Shown: piece by piece, positions 1-10,667 of the stretch
Numbering within the stretch: position 1 is the stretch's first letter
Layout of the letters: each line of letters begins with the position of its first letter
Source: Trachythela sp. YZ-2020
Lineage: Eukaryota; Cnidaria; Anthozoa; Malacalcyonacea; Clavulariidae
Direction: 5' to 3'
Assembly: GCA_016169945.1 (NCBI GenBank)
Contig: JADLSH010000193.1
Span: forward strand, 930,001-994,000
Length of the DNA: 64,000 bases
Notes under the pieces: generated by a model
Database searches by the model: none
Told to the model about the DNA's origin: nothing
The model's input: the letters and a program-made list of their open reading frames with translations, nothing else
Program-made: the position numbers and the translations under genes

Positions 1-480
1 TGGTGGACTTTATCAAAAAAAATAAATTGACCAGATGAAGGAAAACGTTCACCAGATTCAACAAACTCAAGCTGAAGCTAATATCCTCTATATAGTGGAA
101 GCTAATGGTATATATTATCCGCCTCCAACATTCCAAGCTAGCTATAAGCCTCACTATCTTACTCTGCCACCGCTATCCGCAGAACTTCTATGTAGCCGAT
201 ATTCCTTCTTGGACAAGCTCTTGTAAGTGTGCGTCGCATTTCAGATATTATAGAGGTGTCCCAAACAAACTGGTATCTATGTACAGCCTGTGAACTATAT
301 ATACTACATGGAAGGTCATCTATCACCAAACGAAACAAGCAGGGGCCGTGTTTTGTACCCTGAGGGACACCTGAAGATGCAACTAGCCCAAACTCAGAGT
401 AACAATCGTTACATATTTTAACGTACTGTTTTCGGTTCATTACAAAATCAATCGTCCAGCGTACAATTTATTTTACTTAG
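1..480 (-). pseudogene. Non-LTR retrotransposon reverse transcriptase fragment
   Basis: Read on the minus strand from about 480 down to 160, the frame contains SGVPQGTKHGPCLF followed by VIDDL. This is the conserved RT block (GVPQGT-GP-LF) of LINE reverse transcriptases. It is followed by WDTSIISEM, at the place where the catalytic Y-DD box should be; the expected VDDT reads VWDT, so the active site is lost. Only about 90 codons are open and no endonuclease or C-terminal region is visible, so this is a short decayed fragment. It is cut by the window edge or by truncation. The clade cannot be set from so little sequence. Confidence 0.7.
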
Positions 481-1837
481 TCCGCCGTTAGGGTAGGTAG
501 GAAGTAGGGTACGTTGGATCCAATCTTATGCAGCTAAGATACATATGATTATCAATGCATGAGATCCTGTCCCGTCGGCTGCCTGCGCCCATTTGTGAAT
601 CAGTGAAATAACGGTAAATGCGGTAGATGATTTTGGAATGTCGTCTCCCAAACAAACTAGATGACACAACATTTCCTTCACCCAGTTTTGCTTCATTCAT
701 TTACTATCTGCAAGCAAATGATAAAGTAAAACAGATGAAAGAAATGGTCATAAGATCAAACAAACTCCACCAAAACGAAAGCTAAAACTTATAAATGAGT
801 TCAGAAAACAGCACAGAACGAGACACTACGATTTAATATGTTGTAAAATTAAAGTGGCTACCAATCAAGGATCAACTTTGATGGCAATACATAAATCTCT
901 CTATCACCAACATTGGCCTTAAAGGCTTACGATAATTAAGATCAAGCACTCAAGGACTGCTGTTAACTGTACTTCTCTCTTAATTACAGTAACTGTACTT
1001 CTCTCAGCCTTCAAGATCAAGCGTACACATACAGTACATTCTAATCACAATTCTTGCAATAGGAACAAAACTTGAAACATTTCATTCTACTGTGTGCGCA
1101 AGAGTATGAAATAGACCATTATTATATTTCGTATGTGCTGTCTTTGTCCTTTCTGGAATACGTCCTGATGACGATTTGGATGTTTTTGAGCGAAGGCCCT
1201 TAGCAGCGCTCATTAATATTTTTTGTGCTGCAAAGAAAATTCATAGCTTTAAAATGTGACTGCAAAAATGCACCCTAATTTAGATTTTGTGAACAAAATA
1301 TTGTCAAAAAGTCAGAACTTTAAAATGTGCGCCACTCGCACACTTTAATGATGTCTGGCCCTTCGTTACGAGAGTTACTGTACAGTATATAAGGTGAAAT
1401 AAATCTTAGTGATCATTCAATAACTTATTATGCAGCATGACTTCTAAGATTATGTTACATATTATTAGAAATAATTAGCGTGACACAGTTGTGTCAACAT
1501 AAAGTTGACTACTTGCTTTGGTTTGTGGTTTATTGAGATAATAAATAAACATGGTGACTGGTGTTTTCCACAGACCAAAACAAATATAACTATATTATCA
1601 CCATGCAAACAACTTATTAATATATTAATGTTTCATTACCTCCTTTTCTTTTGGATTCCTATATTAACATAAAAAAGTTAATTTGAGATATTCGTTTGCA
1701 TGTTGAATATGACCATGAATTACAGTGAATGAAACTATGATAGCTGATGCCTAATAGAAATTTGAGATTGATTGACAAATAAAATACAATGATAAAACAA
1801 CAGAAATGTTCTCTCTAAAGGACATTTGCAGCAGGTG
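481..1837. other. No gene seen; AT-rich non-coding
   Basis: Stops are frequent in all frames and no protein family, TIR pair or tandem array was recognised here. Confidence 0.5.
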
Positions 1838-2062
1838 CGGGCTCGAAATAGCAGCCTGCCAATGGCCAAAAGCAGGCCATATTTGAGAGATGGCAGGGGG
1901 AAAAAATGTTGAACTGCCAAGTCAAAATAAAATGGCATTCGAAATTATATAGGTATGTTTCATTTCATTTGCGACCTCGCCATTTTGGCAGTTCAAGAAT
2001 AAAAATGGCAGGCAAAAAAAATTAGACTGTCCGGCCATATTTTTTCTCTATTTCGAGCCCTG
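1838..2062. mobile_element. hAT-type MITE, 225 bp
   Basis: The ends form an inverted repeat, GGGCTCGAAATAG on the left and CTATTTCGAGCCC on the right. The right end is CAGGGCTCG in reverse complement; the left has lost the AG of CAGGG. Both sides are flanked by the 8-bp direct repeat AGCAGGTG (1830-1837 and 2063-2070), as expected for hAT insertion. There is no coding capacity. Confidence 0.8.
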
Positions 2063-3207
2063 AGCAGGTGATGTTCATCTTATAGATGACATACTGCATA
2101 AATATTATCACGGTTAATAACTATATTATTCACAACCCTCGCAAATGAAATCTAAAATACAATTCAATCATTCATTGCACCAAACACCTAAATTTGTTTT
2201 GGATATTACTTAAAGTAACACATTAAGTGCAATTTCTGCATTATAAAGCTTGATGAGTTGGACATACTTGTTAATCAGCAGTGTCCCCACAGCACCAGAC
2301 TCATCTGCATGATTTAAAACATTTGCCAAGTACTTTGGGACCTAGGAAAATAAACTACTTGATGTTATCCCTTACGGACGTGTGTATTCCAATGTGTTGT
2401 ACTACACAATATACAGTAATGTTGTATAATATACCTTAAAATTAATAAAAGTCTTCCAAAAGCAAAGCTTAATATGCAAAATGTTGGCTGCAAAAGGAAC
2501 ACTAATATATTCTAGTAATTTTAATTCCTTACCCGATATTAAGGGTTTGTTTCCATTGGGCAAGCAATTTTTTAGGGTGAGAAAATTATCTATTTTGCTA
2601 TTGGGTTGATTGATCATTATATCATTTTTATCATTCTTATATATAACAGAAACTAACTACAGTTATGTAACATTTTTTAGCACTTGCCGTCACAAATTAG
2701 ATCATAGATCTTACCAGGCAACTGCCTTCAGAAGAATTAAACAAGCGAGTCATGGACTCATGAAGGAATTGAACTTATAGATATTTTACAAGATTTCTTT
2801 GCAGTGAACTTAGTTAATATCCAACTAATTTGTTCGCAGTGAAACTACTGTAACAAACTCAAGCGGAAGGGAAGGTTTCATGACCTTGTATTTACACAAG
2901 AAAAATCAACCTTCTTGATAGGGGTAGCTCACTTCGGTAAACAGCAACTGCTTTAAGTCAAAACTTTCAAGTCAGGGATCCATGCAGCCATCCTTGATGT
3001 GTAAATGGGAAATTTCCAGCCCAGTTAACTCTCGTGAGATCTTGATCTTCCTGGGGCCATTTTGTGTGAAAACATTCATCTTGCATAGAGTTACAGTATG
3101 ATACAGATTGGCATAGCGACGTGAGATTTGTTATTTTGCCAATCTGGTGTGTTAGAGTGTTTGCTTTTGGTACTGTATGCTATCACATCCTAGTTTTCTA
3201 TTAGATA
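2063..3207. other. No gene seen; AT-rich non-coding
   Basis: No supported ORF, RNA gene or repeat was recognised. Confidence 0.45.
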
Positions 3208-3599
3208 ACTTGAAAGTATCTTCAAAATAATGAAGAATGGCTATTACAGTTTATTCATATCTCATCTCAATCCCAAGTTATGATGTCAATGTATACATAC
3301 TGGTTTTACTAATTGAGGTTGTAGAAAATGAGGAAAGTCTGATATTATCTAGGCAACTCAAATAAATGAAATTTGGTACAATTAGCAAGTGCATCAAGAC
3401 AAACATTTTGGATTGTATATATGGTTGTCATGGCAACACACTAGTTACTAGATTCCTCTCCATCTGTTTAAATAATGTCTCTTTTAGGCCTTTTCCAACA
3501 AACGTTTATTTTACTCAAATAGTTTATATGCACCAAAAAGCCAATACAAACGTTCAAAATAAGTGGAATTGCAAAAAATACTTTTTAGTTTGTTGCAAG

Positions 3600-4037
3600 C
3601 AAAGAAGTAGGCAAATAGAAGAGAGGCAGGTTCACAATTTGTAACTAGAGGCAGTATAAGTGGAAGATCAACTAGACAATCCTCACAATTGAATATTCCA
3701 CTTCTTAAAAGTGCATCAGGTCATAAGACCTTTTATTTTCGAGCTGTTCAACTATGGAACAATTTATGCCCAGAACTCAAATTGAGTATGACAATTCGAG
3801 ATTTTAAACATAAATTAAGGAGAATTTTACTTGATAAATTTATATTAGAAGGCATGTAGGAATATTTTAGATTTTAGCTGTAGTTTACATTACATATCAT
3901 TGTATCTATTATATAGTATTATTTAGGAAATTGTCACTGAAAAGTCCCAGTGGGGAGTTGTCAATAAAATATTGTGTTGTATTGTATTGTATTGTATTGT
4001 ATTGTATTGTATTGTATTGTATTGTATTGTATTGTAT
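3600..4037 (+). pseudogene. CR1-like LINE 3' end (last ~71 codons, UTR, tail)
   Basis: From 3644 a plus-strand frame runs to TAG at 3857. It contains FYFRAVQLWNNLCPEL then TIRDFKHKLRRILLDKF, the typical C-terminal WN-LP ... FK--LK--L motif of CR1/Jockey-like LINE polyproteins. A short UTR with AAAAGTCCCAGTGGGG and AATAAAATATTG follows and ends in a pentanucleotide tail. It is strongly 5' truncated and no RT or endonuclease remains. It sits in the loop of the foldback element. Confidence 0.75.
3966..4037 (+). repeat. (ATTGT)n LINE tail microsatellite
   Basis: Around 13 pentamers of ATTGT follow the LINE UTR directly, which is the usual simple-repeat tail of this LINE class. Confidence 0.9.
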
Positions 4038-4262
4038 GTACCAAAATGTTTGTCTAGGTGCACTTGCTAATAGTACAAAATTTCATTTAATTTCGTTGAA
4101 TAGCCTCTGAGATATCAGGCTTTCGTCTAGTTTTTCTATCACCTCAAGTAAAACGAGTGACATCATAACTCAAAATACAAAAAGTGTGATAACTTGGGAA
4201 TGAGATGAGATATGAATAAACTGTAAGGGTAATTTTTCATTATTTTGAAGATACTTTCAACT

Positions 4263-5042
4263 GATGCAATAAAAAATTGGGGCAAAATTTCGTTTCATAA
4301 ACATAATTATGTCTGATCATTTTTAAATGTGAGAGCTATAACTTCATGTTTGGCAGTGTGATATGATGTTTGCCTTGGCCTAACATAAGTTGACTTTGGC
4401 ATATGTCTGGCATATATTTTATATGAAATGCACCTTGGGAGATCTTTGGCTATTAATAGCAATATCTCGGCTAACAGGGTTGATCCTCCTGTCATATAAG
4501 GCAGAAGGAAGTATTTAGTCATAGAATACTGTCCTCCGTCCGCGTGTCCAAAATGCTGCCTCAAAAATGATATATTTTGACAAATTTTCATTATTTCAAC
4601 AATAATCTAAACTTCAACTAAAATTCATCGCATCAATTTCATCATCAAACTTCAGCTCGTTGGCACTCTTGAGCACCAAATAACCAATAAATCCTGAACA
4701 TTTGTCAACAATGTCTGTGTGTTCCAAAAGTGTTCCCATGTGGTTGTCTAGTATTTTAGTCTATATTTTTGCAACATTGGCTATAAAGCCTGGTGTTACA
4801 GATTGCTGTGATTTTCGCTGATTTTCACACATTTCTGGAAATAATGAATAATGAAAAAAAGGCTCATCTTTTTTTGAAATCATCAGGATGGTATTCTAGG
4901 ACTTAATTTCCCTTGGCCTAAATGAGTACAATTTTATGTGTGAAAATACATTTCCAAATGGGGTTTATAATGTATTTTTCACAAGACCAGATATTTTCCA
5001 TTGAAAGAGTTCTCGAAACAGGGGGGCATCTATTAAATGAAT
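4263..5042. other. No gene seen
   Basis: No open frame with recognisable protein features and no repeat structure was found. Confidence 0.4.
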
Positions 5043-6075
5043 AAGGTTACTCCACATGATGAAATGGCGTTTTACAAAAATGCTCACCGCGCGCTCAGTT
5101 TTTACGCTTTTGCCGTCACATTTTGTGTACGTGATGATAAATCATTGTTGTAACCAGCAATTTAACAAAAATGCTATATTTTAAAACACTGTGGTTGCTA
5201 CGGGCTACTTTTGAAAATCTGACCTCCTTCGCGTCACGAGATTTGCACGCAGCCGATTTAACCCTAGGACCTGCAAAACATCATATTTCCCATCTCAGAT
5301 AATCAAAGAACAAAAGTGTGTTCGCATTTTTTGACAGCCATTGTATTTGCTTTGATATAAAGCAGACAAGTTGACTCACACAAATTTTGTATACACAGTA
5401 GAACGGATGCCTATAACTCGAAAAGTATGGCGTTAAACGAAAAACGCGAACACACTTTTGCTCTTTAACTATTGTTCTACATTGTGGCAAAGTTTGGAAG
5501 GAATCGGATACAACGTGCACAGTGCATTTCTCTTTTTGTGAGGACAATCTGAGAATATTTCATTCTGTGTAAAAGGCCAAAAGATATTTCGCGGGAGTTT
5601 TCCTCTCCCTGTTGTGTTTCTCTGCCCTCTGTTCTCACTTCAAACTGTAAGCCAATCAGATCGAACCTCATCAAAGTACTTTTGGCAAGGTGCTCTGGGC
5701 AAGATGGTTCTGCGTCATTTATTGATTATCTAGTTTGTTATAAGTGCGTAACAGGCAAAACAAAAACATTAAAATATGCTGGCAAAACGCAAATGTAGGG
5801 AGAGCAAAGCGAATAAGTAGCAAGCTAAATCAGCAAAACGAAATTTCTCACCTGCATCCCCATCCGGTATTGAGTTAACACCAATTAGCAGAATGTCAAT
5901 TACAATTACTATTTTCGCAGCAAAATTATTTGAATTTAAAACATTTTCAGTTATATCTCGGTCGCATTTTAATATTTTTGAAAATAATCTGTGAGGATCG
6001 AAAGATTTTCAGCCCCTCAATTCAAATATATAAAAATGTAAAAAATGATTTTCATCATATATATGGAGTAACCTT
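5043..6075. mobile_element. 1.0-kb TIR DNA element, non-autonomous
   Basis: The terminal inverted repeat is AAGGTTACTCCA at 5043 and TGGAGTAACCTT ending at 6075. It continues imperfectly inward (ATGATGAAA against TTTCATCAT). AAT lies immediately outside both ends, compatible with a 3-bp target duplication as in PIF/Harbinger elements, but low-complexity coincidence is possible. An internal inverted pair, CAAAAGTGTGTTCGC near 5310 and its complement near 5446, adds secondary structure. No transposase is seen. Confidence 0.6.
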
Positions 6076-6119
6076 AATGCCAACATTCAAAGTTGCATAT
6101 CGATGATTTCGGTTCTTAA

Positions 6120-7381
6120 TTTCTCGATATATGAGCAACCGAGATAGGCGTTAGGGATTATTAGGGTTAGGTTGGGGGTTAGGTTAACCACAGGCAGCCC
6201 AAGCTCACATTGTTGCTATATTAATATATTTTTTTATTAATAATTTTTTATTATTGCTGTTTGTATGTTATGGTATATTATGTGTATGTGTTATGTCTGT
6301 TATGCTATTTGCCAGAAATGGTATGATGGAATTAAATATATATTTATTATTGATGGTTAGGGTACTTCATATTAGCAAATTATAGTAGACTTAATAGTCA
6401 AATATATATTGTCAAAAAATTGCTAAAATATTGTGTCAAATGAAGAAATAAAGTTACTTACTTCTACTACAAGTTGCAATCGACTTTTCGGTGTTGACTT
6501 GGTGTGTAATTCACTTTGAGGGGAAAGTCACTCATGGTATTATATGTAATATTAAGGAGAAGGCAGGTAAATACAGCTCCAACGAACTCGCATCGGCTTC
6601 ACAAATCCTTCTCGCGTCGCATAATAATGCATCGAATGTAGTCGAACAATGTAGTGTAGTTGTTGTCGCGTGAACGCGTTCGAATCAACCAATAACAATA
6701 GAGTGTAATTCGAACTCGCGAACTCTCAACTGAATATCCCCGGGTATCGACAGCCACGGTGCCTGAGATTGTCAGAAAATCGAACAAATTATGGATTTTC
6801 ACCGACAAAAAATCTCTTGTGTTTGCTGAAGACGATGAATGTGATGTGAAATGTAATGAGCTTTATGGATCTGTTGTTTTTTTGGCGATTCGATGCATTA
6901 TTATGCGACGCGAGAAGGATTTGTGAAGCCGATGCGAGTTCGTTGGAGCTGTATTTACCTGCCTTCTCCTTAATATTACATATAATACCATGAGTGACTT
7001 TCCCCTCAAAGTGGATTTAAAATCACACCAAGTCAACACCGAAAAGTCGATTGCAACTTGTAGTAGAAGTAAGTAACTTTATTTCTTCATTTGACACAAT
7101 ATTTTAGCAATTTTTTGACAATATATATTTGACTATTAAGTCTACTATAATTTGCTAATATGAAGTACCCTAACCATCAATAATAAATATATATTTAATT
7201 CCATCATATCATTTCTGCCTTTCTGGCAAATAGCATAACAGACATAACACATACACATAATATACCATAACATACAAACAGCAATAATAAAAAATTATTA
7301 ATAAAAAATATTAATATAGCAACAATGTGAGCTTGGGCTGCTGTGGGTTAACTAACTTAGTTGCTCATATATCGAGAAAGC
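6120..7381. mobile_element. Telomere-like MITE carrying a nested element
   Basis: The ends are TTTCTCGATATATGAGCAAC at 6120 and its reverse complement near 7360-7380. Just inside the left end is a run of TTAGGG-like hexamers (GGGATTATTAGGGTTAGG). The same end sequence and hexamer run form 90-bp elements at 53062 and 54395, so this is a larger copy of that family with another transposon inserted in its core. Confidence 0.65.
6188..7347. mobile_element. piggyBac-type palindromic MITE, 1160 bp
   Basis: TTAA lies directly outside both ends (6184-6187 and 7348-7351). The ends read CCACAGGCAGCCC and GGGCTGCTGTGGG, so the TIR begins with CC(C)ACAG next to TTAA, the piggyBac arrangement. The arms, 6188-6638 and 6889-7347, are nearly perfect inverted repeats around a 250-bp loop. 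No transposase is encoded. Family assignment rests on TTAA plus the CC start only. Confidence 0.65.
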
Positions 7382-8336
7382 GCCATGATTTCGGACTACA
7401 CTGTTGACTGTTTTATGCTGTAAATGTTATAGATATAACATATTCGTACCAAATACAGACTTAATTAGTTTGACAAATAACTAGTTTTATAATAGAGCAT
7501 GAAGAAAGCAAAATATGAATCAAAGTAGACGTACCTTGACCAACCAAACTGGGCGAGATGCACCGCTACAGTCAACTTCGTTAGACATCTTTGATTTGTT
7601 CTTTATCAACCTACAGTACTTCCACTACGTTGAAGAGAATATCCCTTTTTTATCCTTCCTCCAAGCAAAATTTCCTTCCCAAAATATTGAAATTTCCTTC
7701 CTGATTTCCTTCCAACCTTACTACCTATTACCTAACATGTTATCAATATAGGAATGCGTACGGAATGCGTAGTATTTACGTGTAGTATTATGTAGTAGAG
7801 CTCACAACTAGAAATTTCTAGCACAGATGACATTTCAGACATAAACATTTCTGAGTTTCGGAAACTGGCGAAATTCGTGAATTACAAAATTGAGCCTTCG
7901 CTATTTGTGCAGCAGTCTTACTCTAAAACAGTAGAAGGTGTTTTGTCTAGTTTTGTCTGTTTTGTGATGGAATCATTGAACTATAATAGACGGAATCAAT
8001 GGATGGAATAATCGAACGAAAATTTATATACATTTTTAGACCAAATGCAGGAGCAGTTCTAAAACACCCTGTTTTATCCTCACATATCCCTATAGATCAT
8101 ATTTTTTACCATTTTGGTTTTCAATTTGTGAAAACAAAGCTTAATTTGGTTTACTGAAAGTAAAAATATACAATTTTAAGTGTCGCATAAACTTTTATTA
8201 TCTGAAAAATTACGATTTTCAAAATTTCCCTCCAATTTCCTTCCAGATGACCAAATTTCCCTCCAATTTCCTTCCAAAGTACAACAACGTGAAAATATCA
8301 CATAAACCTATATTAACAGTGCCAAATTGACCAATT
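7382..8336. other. No gene; TTTCCTTCC-rich repeats
   Basis: The motif AATTTCCTTCC recurs at 7640-7720 and 8220-8275 as short imperfect direct repeats. No coding frame was recognised. Confidence 0.4.
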
Positions 8337-8530
8337 CAGGGCGTAAATGTGGGGGGTGTGGAGGGGGGGGGGTGGTACAGCCCCCAGAGATCATGATCCA
8401 GTCGGTCTCAAAATGTGCAGTCGGTCTCAAGAAATTCATTGTTTTAAATAAAAATTGGACGCATTATACCACGTAATGCTATCATGCGAGACTGGCTAAA
8501 TAGTTTCAGAGACCGACTTCAATCGTTGCA
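8337..8530. mobile_element. hAT-related end fragment (AGTCGGTC family)
   Basis: CAGGGCGTAAATG, then a G-run, CAGCCCCC and AGTCGGTCTC resemble the left end of the intact element at 55674 (CAGGGGCGCACATT, G-run, ACACCCCCC, AGTCGGTCCC). No partner end or target duplication was found, so it is a relic. Confidence 0.4.
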
Positions 8531-8744
8531 TGAATTAAAATATAAAGTTTGCCGAATATCCTGTTTCAGTGATTCAGTTTTAAATATACTTCTAAAATTC
8601 ATTAATTATTCATAGGCAAAATACAAAGGAAACTCATGACCCGTAGCGGATCTATATATTTGATATAGACTTGCTCAAATTTTCTCCTTCAATTTTTACA
8701 GCGTAGATAACATCAATCTTCAAAATTCCAACGCCAGTGAGCGT

Positions 8745-8995
8745 ACAAAACGAGTCATTTTAGAAGTCATATACAAACCTTACAGTTCGGCCTTTATCAG
8801 ATCTAAAACACTCGGCTGCGCCTCGATGTTTTAAATCTGATAAAGACCTCTTGTGCGGTTTGTATATATTACATAGAAAATATGACTATTATTTTCGAGT
8901 GGTGAAAACAATATTTTACGAACGAGCGCAGCCAGTGAGTAAAATATTGTTTTTAACACGATAAAATAAAAGTCATATTTCCAAAGCCACCGTTA
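8745..8995. repeat. Hairpin repeat with GC-rich apex
   Basis: TTTATCAGATCTAAAACA and its near complement TGTTTTAAATCTGATAAA flank CTCGGCTGCGCCTCG. A second pair, AACAATATTTTAC and GTAAAATATTGTT, follows. Other hairpins with this type of apex occur at 39003, 41339, 45815 and 58430. Confidence 0.5.
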
Positions 8996-10519
8996 AATGT
9001 TCGTTTTTTTTTATGGATAAACATTGACAAACTGTCGAGAAGTTGCCATATTGTGATACAAAAGAGAAAAGACAAAATGGCGGTAATTAGCGTGGGTCCC
9101 GCGAGAAAACACACGCGTTAAATATTTTTTTCATATTTCCGTAGTGAAATATGGAAAATGTCATATCAGTGGCGTATTTTCCAGTATTTCACTCATATCC
9201 ATATAATAAATACAGATATGAAACTCGAGTCAAAACCATATAGACCAGCAGCCCAGAGTACTTTGGTCAAACGAACAAGGTACCAACATTTCGGTACAGG
9301 ATCATCTTTTGTGTGGTCTATAACATGTCTAGAACCGGTCTGCCGGGGACCACATGCTGCACGATAATGGGCTAGGTCAAACATTGGCATGGAGATACCA
9401 AATAGAACCAAGATAGAACGAACAGCTGCATGTACTCTGCTTAGTACTTAATATTTATTCCCAGACAAATTGTCTGCATTATAAGTCCCGCAAGAAACCC
9501 TTCCCCCCCCCGTGAAAGGATCTTAAACTTAACGCTGGATCAAACATAGGAAATACTACATGAAAACAATTTTAAATGAACAACTACACTCTACTAAGTG
9601 TTAAATATCAATCGCCAGACAAATTGTCTGCTGCATTACTCAAACCAGACACTCATGAAAGTACCATGTCGGCAGGCCTTACTATAATATAATGTCGGAA
9701 AAATTAAATTTCGTTAAATAATCAGGCTCTGCCAGCAGGATATCGCAAAAGCAATCGACTAGACATAAAGTGTAGAATCTATTTTACATGGAACACAATG
9801 TCAACGGAATTCATAATATATACCTAATAATTAATCCCTCTAACAAATGTTACTGTCAGCATCACCTTGAAGATTTTGAGCATTTCTTGAAGATTTTGAG
9901 CTAAGCTCCAAATCTAGCAGCGCCTTAGAGTCCACGCTCGTTGGCTAGGATTAGGGGTCGATTTAACTTAGGAGAAAAGTTAAACAACAGTATCAAATAT
10001 GATACCGGGTATCGTATAATCGCATCGAAAAAATTTGTCAGATGACTGGGAAAATGGATAAGGTAATAGTAGATAATTAAGTAGTTATAACTTCAATGAG
10101 ATTCCGACATATTATTGTTCCAATGTTCTATCAGCATGATTTACCAGGTTATGGGAGTCCTTATGAAGACTACGAAATTCCCCCTTGGGGCTGGACGTAA
10201 TTTGATTAGCGTTTTGGTAAAATAGATTTTGAAGAATTCAACCGTAAATATGCTTACAAAAAACAACGGTAGATTTTCAGAAATACGTGTAGATTTTGAG
10301 AAGATTGACTGGATGGGAAATGTTACAATGAGAATTCAAATTCCGATAATGCTTGGAGCGATGACTCGGCCTCTTGAACATTATCCCTTATACTCGTAGT
10401 AGTGTTCCTTTATTCATTGTTTGCAATTAGAAGGATTTAACGACACCAAGCAGGCCAAAATAGAGTGTCCAAGCCCGTTCGCTGTTTTTTGTGTGATGGT
10501 TTTGTTTACTGATATTAGA
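8996..10519. other. No gene seen
   Basis: Only short direct repeats (AGACAAATTGTCT near 9465 and 9618; TTGAAGATTTTGAGC near 9880) were noted. ORFs at 9158-9411 lack recognisable content. Confidence 0.4.
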
Positions 10520-10664
10520 CAGCTTTAGCAAACACAACGCGACGTCAAAGAGGACGTGAAAATGGCGTAAAAATGGCGTGGACACATCCATAGATGGGCA
10601 TATCACGCCATTTTTACGCCATTTTCACGTCCTCTTTGACGTCGCGTTGTGTTTGCTAAAGCTG
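10520..10664. mobile_element. Perfect-hairpin MITE, 145 bp
   Basis: From CAGCTTTAGCAAACAC to GTGTTTGCTAAAGCTG, about 60-bp arms are essentially perfect complements (both include AAAATGGCGT) around a loop near 10581-10604. It abuts the end of the decayed gene on its right, so it probably inserted there. Confidence 0.75.
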
Positions 10665-10667
10665 CCT

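Larger units (their letters stand above)
3208..4262. mobile_element. Foldback element split by a LINE insertion
   Basis: About 204 bp at 3208-3411 is the reverse complement of 4041-4262, with small differences. Shared landmarks are CTTCAAAATAATGAA at the outer end and CAAACATTTTGG at the inner end. The space between the arms is a LINE 3' end with its tail. The simplest reading is a foldback MITE with a LINE copy in its loop. The short ORF spanning the left arm is not convincing as a protein. Confidence 0.65.

Noticed and set aside
3366..3644. 92-codon ORF spanning the foldback arm and LINE
   Set aside because: It crosses an element boundary and ends before the true LINE frame, so it is accidental.
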